NCBI GenBank assembly: GCA_027021285.1
Contig: JALUUP010000256.1
Coordinates: 1 to 11,018 of the forward strand
Source of the DNA: Bacteroidota bacterium
GTDB taxonomy: Bacteria > Bacteroidota > Ignavibacteria > SZUA-365 > JAADGX01
Length of the DNA: 11,018 nucleotides
Direction: 5' to 3'
Positions 6,486 through 11,018 of this stretch are shown here, one piece after another. The translations under genes were made by a program, and so were the position numbers. The notes beneath the pieces are model-generated. The model worked only from the letters and a program-made list of their open reading frames with translations. It was not told the DNA's origin and ran no database searches. The first letter of the stretch is position 1; each line of letters begins with the position of its first letter.

Positions 6486-7301
6486 ATGCAGAGAAACGCG
6501 GTGGGAGCGGAGACGGGATGCACGGTCGGCGTCGTCCATATTCCCGGCGGCATACTGTTTTTCAAGAACCGTGATCTGGAGCGGCGGCACCTGGTCGAAA
6601 AGCGTGTTGTTTTCACGTCAACCCGGGATTTCCATGCGCTGCAAGGGATAAACTTCGAAACCGGTGAACCGGAAGGCGTGTCGATCGGCGTCAGCAAGCA
6701 CAAGATTTGCGTGGCCAACACGCACGTGGCGTCAACGGAGGATGCGACGTACGATCTCCTGTGCGAGGAGCTGCTGCGCCAGGCGCGGGACAGCAACGAT
6801 GTTCGCCGGATCGTCGTCGGCTTCATGAGACGCAATGCAGTGCAGGGCGGGCGGATCCTGGTTTCATCACCGGACTGGACGTTTCTCGTCGAGGTGTACA
6901 GGAAGGAATTCAGGATACGGGAGATCGAGACGGATACCGTCATGACAAACAGTTTCACGCTTATTCCCGCCGACGTGCAAATGCCGGCGGTATGGAAACA
7001 AAGCTCCGGCGTTCGTCTTGACGTTGCCGGCAGGATGATGAGGGACATACGAGACGTCGGCGGGCTCGAGGACATGCTTCGATCGCACGTGCCCGAAAAA
7101 GGAGAATTGTCCATCTGCAATCATCGCGGGGATGGCGGTGGTACGGAAAGCAGTCATATCATCCGGATTCAGGGGGACAACATAGCCTGGTCGTCGGTGG
7201 ATGGGCACCCGTGCGAGAACGACTACACCACTGTACGGCTTGAGCTCGGGAATCCGGAGCGAAGCGAGGAGGAAAATGAGCACGATCGAAAAAGCCATTG
7301 A
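6486..7301 (+). CDS. Probable C45/NRDE-type N-terminal-nucleophile hydrolase
   Basis: 271 residues from ATG 6486 (GTG 6465 would add seven). The layout matches self-processing Ntn hydrolases of the isopenicillin-N acyltransferase (C45) kind: a short leader ending in G11, then C12-T13 as the likely new N-terminus; FFKNRDLE (25-32) matching the family's 'N-x-D'; a mid-region WTFLVEVY strand (131-138); TNSF (154-157), which fits the conserved 'TN-H/S-F'; and C-terminal CNH (211-213) plus DGHPCENDYTTVRL (239-252), matching 'G-x-P-C-x-x-x-Y'. Members hydrolyse or transfer amide-linked acyl groups; the substrate here is unknown. No secretion signal is seen, so it is probably cytoplasmic. The last 26 nt overlap the HD hydrolase gene, which suggests coupled expression. 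An alternative label is NRDE/TANGO2-like. Confidence 0.68.
   Translation: MQRNAVGAETGCTVGVVHIPGGILFFKNRDLERRHLVEKRVVFTSTRDFHALQGINFETGEPEGVSIGVSKHKICVANTHVASTEDATYDLLCEELLRQARDSNDVRRIVVGFMRRNAVQGGRILVSSPDWTFLVEVYRKEFRIREIETDTVMTNSFTLIPADVQMPAVWKQSSGVRLDVAGRMMRDIRDVGGLEDMLRSHVPEKGELSICNHRGDGGGTESSHIIRIQGDNIAWSSVDGHPCENDYTTVRLELGNPERSEEENEHDRKSH
7267..7272 (+). promoter_or_regulatory. Shine-Dalgarno for the HD hydrolase
   Basis: AGGAGG lies 3 nt before ATG 7276, inside the 3' end of the Ntn-hydrolase gene; the spacing is short but the site is strong. It supports this start over the in-frame ATG at 7201. Confidence 0.65.
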
Positions 7302-7710
7302 AATTGCGGCACGCGCCCACGCGGGCCAGGTTGACAAAGCGGGAGCGCCGTACGTCTTCCATCCGCTGCGACTCATGCTCGCGGTCGGGACTCCCCGGGA
7401 ACGAATGGCAGCCGTTCTCCATGATGTCGTTGAAGACACGAGCGTTACCCTGGCGGACCTCCGGGACGCGGGTTTTTCAACCGAAGTACTGGAGGCGGTC
7501 GAAGCCCTGACGAAAAAGGAGGGCGAGACGCGAATGGATGCGGCACACCGCGCCGCGAGAAACCCGGTTGCCCTCGTCGTCAAGCTTGCCGACGTCATCG
7601 ATAACATGGACCCGCGCAGGATTTCGTGCCCCGACGAAAATGACCGCGCAAGGTTGAAGGAATATGAAAACGTCAGGAAATTCCTCGAGTCCGAAAAGGA
7701 AAACAGGTAG
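7276..7710 (+). CDS. Stand-alone HD-domain hydrolase of the MESH1/SpoT type
   Basis: 144 residues made of a single HD metal-dependent phosphohydrolase domain resembling the (p)ppGpp-hydrolase part of RelA/SpoT and the small alarmone hydrolase MESH1. Visible metal ligands are H29 in YVFHPLRLM, the HD pair H49-D50 in AVLHDVVEDT, and D106 in VVKLADVIDN. E53-D54 after the HD pair are also typical of this group, as is the N-terminal AARAHAGQVDKAGAPY. No synthetase, TGS or ACT domain follows, so it can only degrade. Alarmone hydrolysis is likely but not certain, since related small HD proteins act on other nucleotides. It overlaps the upstream Ntn-hydrolase gene by 26 nt. Confidence 0.83.
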   Translation: MSTIEKAIEIAARAHAGQVDKAGAPYVFHPLRLMLAVGTPRERMAAVLHDVVEDTSVTLADLRDAGFSTEVLEAVEALTKKEGETRMDAAHRAARNPVALVVKLADVIDNMDPRRISCPDENDRARLKEYENVRKFLESEKENR

Positions 7711-7718
7711 TCGGGCGA

Positions 7719-7735
7719 TGGACACCGTGTGTCCA
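7719..7735. terminator. Candidate hairpin between convergent genes
   Basis: TGGACAC and GTGTCCA form a 7-bp stem with a CGT loop in the 35-nt gap between the HD gene (plus strand) and the CcdA-like gene (minus strand). A bidirectional terminator fits the position, but no T run follows on either side. Confidence 0.35.
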
Positions 7736-7745
7736 GAGCGTCGCG

Positions 7746-9053
7746 CTACAGGGAGAGAATAAAGAAGTATCCGTTGAGCATGTACAGACCGCTCAATATC
7801 AGCACGATCCCGGCTGCTGTTTCGAACATTTTCTGGTACCTGGTATAGCCGCGGATCGATTCCAGCCAGCCAACGCTCCACGCGCCAATCATGACCGGGA
7901 TGCCCCTGCCGAGCGCAAACGCCAACAGCAGGAAAAAGCCGAACGAAACAGAGCCGATAGCCGCGCTGGCGGCGAGCATGACGACCAGCGCTGGCGAGCA
8001 GAAGGGACAGATGGCGATGGAAAACGGAATGCCAAGCAAGAACGCTCCCCACAGGCTGACGACGGATCTGCCCTTCATGCTGAACCACGGCAGACGGATT
8101 TTCAGCCATCCGGGCCACATGATGCCCAGGACAATCAAAACGGGTCCGAGAATAACACCCCAGAAACGGCCCATGATGCTTTTGACCCATTCCCCGCCGA
8201 ACGCGGCTCCCACGCCGAGAATGACGTGGATGACGACCATGCCCAGGACGAAAGCGACACCCATCATCATCGCCCGTTTTCTTTCGTGCGCTTTTGTCAC
8301 GTAGGCCAGGATCACGGGGATGGCGGCGAAGGAAACGGGATTAAAGCTGAAAACCAGTCCCACGATGAACCCCAACGCGATTCCTGCGATAGAGGGCTCG
8401 GCCAGGATCGTTTTCACGCTCGATGTACTGAGATCGAGCCTGACGATCACGTAAACGAGCGTTGCGCACGCAAGCAGTCCGGCCGTCACAAATGGCGTGA
8501 TCCGGGCGGCGTGATCGAATAATTCCCGGGTTTTAACAGGCACGCCCCTGAACATGGTGACGGCCGTAGGCAAGGTGAACATGGCCGAATAGATCAACCC
8601 GGCGATGATCGCGAACGTCACGGAATCCACGATTACCGACATGCCCGCCACGATAATGAAAAGCGGGATCGTGCATGCCGGCAAGGTCAACCCGAGTTGT
8701 ACGGCGTTCCGGCTTTTCAGTCCGGGGGGAAGCAGTCGTGAAAAATCCACGTGCGGGATGGGAATGTATGAATACCTGGAGATAACGTAAACAGCCGCAA
8801 TGACAAGGAGGATGATCGCGGGCGTCGCGGGGCTCCACCGGGGCCGTTCAAAGATTGCGACGGCAGCCGTCAACAGGACCACCGAGAGCGTTGCGCGTGA
8901 AAGATACAACGCGAACAGGGCTTTCAGTCGATCCTTGACGCCGGCCTGGTGGGCGCGCGCGGCAAACAACGTGTGCGTGGCAATGGTGCAGGGTTCAAAA
9001 AACGCCAGTATCCCCAGGAGAGCCGCACTCAAGAGAACGAGACTTTCCATCAT
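7746..9053 (-). CDS. Tandemly duplicated CcdA/DsbD-type thiol-disulfide membrane protein
   Basis: 435 residues, about a dozen membrane spans, built from two CcdA-like halves. CcdA/DsbD proteins pass reducing equivalents from cytosolic thioredoxin across the membrane for cytochrome c maturation or extracytoplasmic thiol reduction. In half 1 (about 1-205) the expected two membrane cysteines are present: FFEPCTIATH (C22, first span) and LPACTIPLF (C127, fourth span). In half 2 (about 220-435) the first site reads FSFNPVSFAAIPV, with V240 where Cys is usual, while the other is AICPFCSPAL (C349, C352). I recall a CcdA subfamily with this 'NPV' and 'CP-x-C' pattern, so half 2 may be a recognised type rather than decay. 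The start overlaps the stop of the upstream thioredoxin-like gene as ATGA at 9053-9050; GGGAG just before suits the second ATG equally. Confidence 0.83.
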   Translation of the reverse strand: MMESLVLLSAALLGILAFFEPCTIATHTLFAARAHQAGVKDRLKALFALYLSRATLSVVLLTAAVAIFERPRWSPATPAIILLVIAAVYVISRYSYIPIPHVDFSRLLPPGLKSRNAVQLGLTLPACTIPLFIIVAGMSVIVDSVTFAIIAGLIYSAMFTLPTAVTMFRGVPVKTRELFDHAARITPFVTAGLLACATLVYVIVRLDLSTSSVKTILAEPSIAGIALGFIVGLVFSFNPVSFAAIPVILAYVTKAHERKRAMMMGVAFVLGMVVIHVILGVGAAFGGEWVKSIMGRFWGVILGPVLIVLGIMWPGWLKIRLPWFSMKGRSVVSLWGAFLLGIPFSIAICPFCSPALVVMLAASAAIGSVSFGFFLLLAFALGRGIPVMIGAWSVGWLESIRGYTRYQKMFETAAGIVLILSGLYMLNGYFFILSL

Positions 9054-9334
9054 CGCTCCCCGGTCGGCAACTGCTCCAGTTTTTTCTCCAGGTACGCGCG
9101 CAGCTTCTTTTGCGACGGTAAACCGCTGAATACAAGCTCGTCGTCAACGGCAATGGCCGGTGTGGAGAGCACCCCCATTTTTACCGAGTAGTCCAGCTCT
9201 TTCAGGATGTTCACTTCCCTCCAGGCGATCCGCTCCTCTCCCAGTTCCATTGCCATCTTGCGGAGCAATTCCTTCGCATGGCCGCATTTACTGCAGCCGG
9301 GCGAGGAAAACACTTCAACCTTGATTTGTTGCAT
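9050..9334 (-). CDS. Small thioredoxin/glutaredoxin-like CxxC protein
   Basis: 94 residues with the thioredoxin fold order: strand IKVEVFSS (4-11), redox motif SPGCSKCGHAKE (C14, C17) at the start of helix 1, strand AWREVNI (37-43), the cis-proline loop LSTPAIAVDDELVFSG (P59, 56-71) and a C-terminal helix. The size and the PGC-x-x-CG motif are closest to small archaeal/bacterial thioredoxins such as MTH895 (Thioredoxin_3 type). No signal peptide is present, so it is cytosolic. It is translationally coupled to the duplicated CcdA gene, and the obvious role is to exchange electrons with that membrane protein. The start at 9334 is backed by AAGGAC (plus-strand 9341-9346) 6 nt upstream. Confidence 0.85.
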   Translation of the reverse strand: MQQIKVEVFSSPGCSKCGHAKELLRKMAMELGEERIAWREVNILKELDYSVKMGVLSTPAIAVDDELVFSGLPSQKKLRAYLEKKLEQLPTGER

Positions 9335-9473
9335 TTCAACGTCCTTCGTGTGATTATTACGTGGAACCTATTATCCTTCACCAGAACGGGTACTGCGTGC
9401 TGCGGGATAATGTACGACAATTTCCTATGACATAACGAACCGTACCATGCTACGGAGTTCCCGAAGAAATAAT

Positions 9474-9485
9474 ATTTCCGGAAAT
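9474..9485. repeat. 12-bp palindrome ATTTCCGGAAAT
   Basis: Perfectly self-complementary, in the AT-rich middle of the divergent intergenic region. The size and symmetry suit a dimeric-regulator site, but there is only one copy. Confidence 0.35.
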
Positions 9486-9571
9486 GTTAAAACACGCTCG
9501 ATGTACTGTCATGCTGATTCCGCCGGCCTGGGAATCCCTGCGGCGCGGATTCGAAAGAACGCCGGCATACC

Positions 9572-9584
9572 GGTTCCTGGAACC
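9572..9584. repeat. Inverted repeat GGTTCC-T-GGAACC
   Basis: Perfect 6-bp arms around a single T, about 90 nt before the likely start of the TPR-barrel gene. Possible operator. Confidence 0.3.
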
Positions 9585-9676
9585 ATCGGAACGCGAATAC
9601 TGTTCATAATTCATCGTTTCCTTCTGAAATCCATCTTGTTGAACTTGCGTTTTCGCATCTTGAACGTGAATCTGAA

Positions 9677-11018
9677 TTGGGGGATCCAGTCATTTCAAGA
9701 CTGACATATTTCGTTACAACGGGAAAGTTTTACTTCCTTTGCTGCGTGTGCCTGTTCCTGGTAGGCAGCCTGTCGAACGCGGAAGCGCGACGATTCGCGG
9801 AAGGTCCCGACTCCCTGGCGGAAGCCACGGCGTTGCGGATTTCGGGGCGATTTGAAGCAGCAGCGACCTTGTTGGAGCGATACCTGGAACACCACCCCGG
9901 GAGCCCCCGGGCGACGCTGCTCCTTGCACAAACCTACTACTGGATGAACAACTTCGAATCCGCGCGGAGACTCTTCAGGGAAGGCGTACGACGCCATCCC
10001 GACTATGATTCCCTGAAGCTGGAATATGCCCGCATGCTGGTGGAAATGAACCAGGGCGACGAGGCGCGCCCGCTGTTGCGTCAACTCCTGAAAAACGAAA
10101 CGGCGGCGCCGGAAGCAATGTATCTCCTGGGAACTCTGTCCTACTGGAGCGGCGACCTGCCCGGGGCGCGGTACTATTACCTCTCCGCGCTCCGCCTGAA
10201 TCCCAGGCATTTTTACGCACGGCGCATGCTGAAAGAGATTCGCAGGCTTTCCGCTCCCTGGATTCGGCTTTCTTCCGTGTACCAGCATGATAGCCAGCCT
10301 TTGAAGCAGTTGAACAGCTACGTGGAGGGGGGGTGGTTCCTGGCTCCGCTTCTTCCGGTGACGATTGCCGCCCGGTCGCAGAACTTTTCGGTCGGTGATC
10401 GGACGCCCTCGTCGTCGTCGCTGGAAGTCGCGGTACGGAACACGTGGCCCGCCAGCGGGCTGAGGATGGAGGTTGCCGCCGGGCTGCTGAAACAATCCTT
10501 TGCAGACAAGGTTGACTGGACCGGCCGGGCGCGCGCGTCGATCGAGCTGTCGAAACAATTCGCGCTGAGCGTCGGCGCTGAACGCGTTCCGTACCTGTTT
10601 ACCACGTCGAGTCTGGAAGAAGCCGTCATGGTGCAATCCGTCGGGGGCTCGCTGGAGATGACGAACGCCCACGGCTGGTACGGGAAGGCGGGGTACCGGC
10701 GGCAGTACTTTCCGGACGCGAACGCCGCCGGCTCGGCGTATTCCTGGTTGCTGGCGCCCCTGCACCGCAGTCTTTCCCTGGAGATCCACGTGGGGTATGG
10801 TTTCAACTACCAGAACGCGCGGGAGAACCGCTTCCGTCCGGCGGAGGGATCGCCGAAGCGCTCCCGCGATGACGACGATGAACCGATACCGGGAGTGTAC
10901 GTTCCGTACTACACACCGCAGAACCAGAAAAGGCACGACGTCGTCGGTTCGATGATCGTCAAGTTTCAGAACCGGGTCAGTTTGAGGGTCAACCTGTCCT
11001 ACGGGGTTTATGCGACGG
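9677..11018 (+). CDS. TPR-containing outer-membrane beta-barrel protein, 3'-truncated by the window edge
   Basis: 447 codons visible, with no stop before the window ends. An N-terminal signal peptide (hydrophobic core about 19-31, FYFLCCVCLFLVG, with likely cleavage after SLSNAEA) is followed by about four TPR-like helix pairs (about 46-180; AQTYYWMNNFESARRLF and LGTLSYWSGDLPGARYYY are clear). From about 195 onward, alternating polar/hydrophobic strands with many aromatics suggest a beta-barrel, as in YaiO-like proteins or polysaccharide-secretion barrels of the PgaA/BcsC kind. A DDDDE run (398-402) sits in a probable loop. No in-frame ATG exists near the start: the frame opens at 9518, and the candidates are TTG 9677 (used here) and ATT 9692, which has GGGGGA 7 nt upstream. 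A periplasmic/outer-membrane role in glycan export or binding is inference. The opposite strand is also open over most of this gene but codes for nothing recognisable. Confidence 0.72.
   Translation, partial: MGDPVISRLTYFVTTGKFYFLCCVCLFLVGSLSNAEARRFAEGPDSLAEATALRISGRFEAAATLLERYLEHHPGSPRATLLLAQTYYWMNNFESARRLFREGVRRHPDYDSLKLEYARMLVEMNQGDEARPLLRQLLKNETAAPEAMYLLGTLSYWSGDLPGARYYYLSALRLNPRHFYARRMLKEIRRLSAPWIRLSSVYQHDSQPLKQLNSYVEGGWFLAPLLPVTIAARSQNFSVGDRTPSSSSLEVAVRNTWPASGLRMEVAAGLLKQSFADKVDWTGRARASIELSKQFALSVGAERVPYLFTTSSLEEAVMVQSVGGSLEMTNAHGWYGKAGYRRQYFPDANAAGSAYSWLLAPLHRSLSLEIHVGYGFNYQNARENRFRPAEGSPKRSRDDDDEPIPGVYVPYYTPQNQKRHDVVGSMIVKFQNRVSLRVNLSYGVYAT

Larger units (their letters stand above)
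9335..9676. other. Divergent intergenic region
   Basis: About 340 nt between the leftward thioredoxin/CcdA pair and the rightward TPR-barrel gene, so it should hold promoters for both. For the leftward unit, GATAAT (plus-strand 9370-9375 reversed) is a fair -10 some 36 nt before the start, but I see no convincing -35. An open frame at 9447-9704 resembles no known protein and has no good ribosome site. Two palindromes are listed separately. The stretch is AT-richer than the flanking genes. Confidence 0.5.

Noticed and set aside
5679..7120. Two long minus-strand frames (5679-6590 and 6059-7120)
   Set aside because: They cover the cysteine hydrolase, PH-like and Ntn-hydrolase genes in antisense. 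They are rich in Arg and Ser with no recognisable domain.
9447..9704. 85-codon plus-strand frame in the divergent intergenic region
   Set aside because: No Shine-Dalgarno, no familiar motif and AT-rich composition unlike the coding neighbours. It ends just past the start of the barrel gene in another frame.
9695..10936. Long minus-strand open frame of 413 codons
   Set aside because: It is antisense to a plus-strand frame with a signal peptide, TPR repeats and barrel strands. Its own translation is Arg/Pro/Gly-rich low-complexity, typical of a GC-rich shadow.
1..11018. CRISPR arrays, tRNA or rRNA genes, transposases, integrases
   Set aside because: I saw no spaced direct-repeat array, cloverleaf, rRNA-like stretch or mobile-element protein on either strand.

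Overview
The window looks chromosomal and comes from a Gram-negative-type (diderm) bacterium. The right-hand gene encodes a signal peptide, TPR repeats and what looks like an outer-membrane beta-barrel. I cannot place the phylum from sequence alone. The gene mix (BioD/BioA, a NodB-type deacetylase of the XrtA/PEP-CTERM class, a Crp/Fnr regulator lacking canonical cAMP-site residues, a CcdA/thioredoxin pair) would fit many environmental, often uncultured, lineages. Base composition changes visibly: the first ~2 kb is AT-richer than the rest.

Layout. (1) 1-1982: the tail of a biotin operon, 5'-truncated bioD overlapping bioA by ATGA. (2) 2124-3640: a two-gene glycan-type unit, a polysaccharide deacetylase overlapping a SAM methyltransferase, also by ATGA. 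(3) 3641-3986: a spacer holding what looks like the frameshifted remnant of a beta-propeller-like protein. (4) 3987-5912: three single plus-strand genes: an unrecognised multi-pass membrane protein, a Crp/Fnr-family regulator and an isochorismatase-like cysteine hydrolase with altered catalytic residues. (5) 5913-5993: a short spacer with three back-to-back inverted repeats. (6) 5994-7710: a PH-like small protein, a probable C45/NRDE-type N-terminal-nucleophile hydrolase, and a small stand-alone HD hydrolase of the MESH1/SpoT type that overlaps it. (7) 7746-9334, minus strand: a thioredoxin-like protein and a tandemly duplicated CcdA/DsbD-type membrane protein, translationally coupled. (8) 9335-9676: a divergent intergenic region with two short palindromes. 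(9) 9677-11018: a TPR plus beta-barrel outer-membrane protein that runs off the window and has no in-frame ATG.

The best-supported functional units are biotin synthesis (BioD with BioA), the deacetylase/methyltransferase pair, and the thiol relay, in which a cytosolic CxxC protein probably exchanges electrons with the CcdA-like membrane protein. I do not see a wholly new multi-gene system. The most interesting items are the asymmetric cysteines of the duplicated CcdA, the Ntn-hydrolase/HD gene pair, the variant isochorismatase active site, the inverted-repeat cluster and the broken propeller gene.
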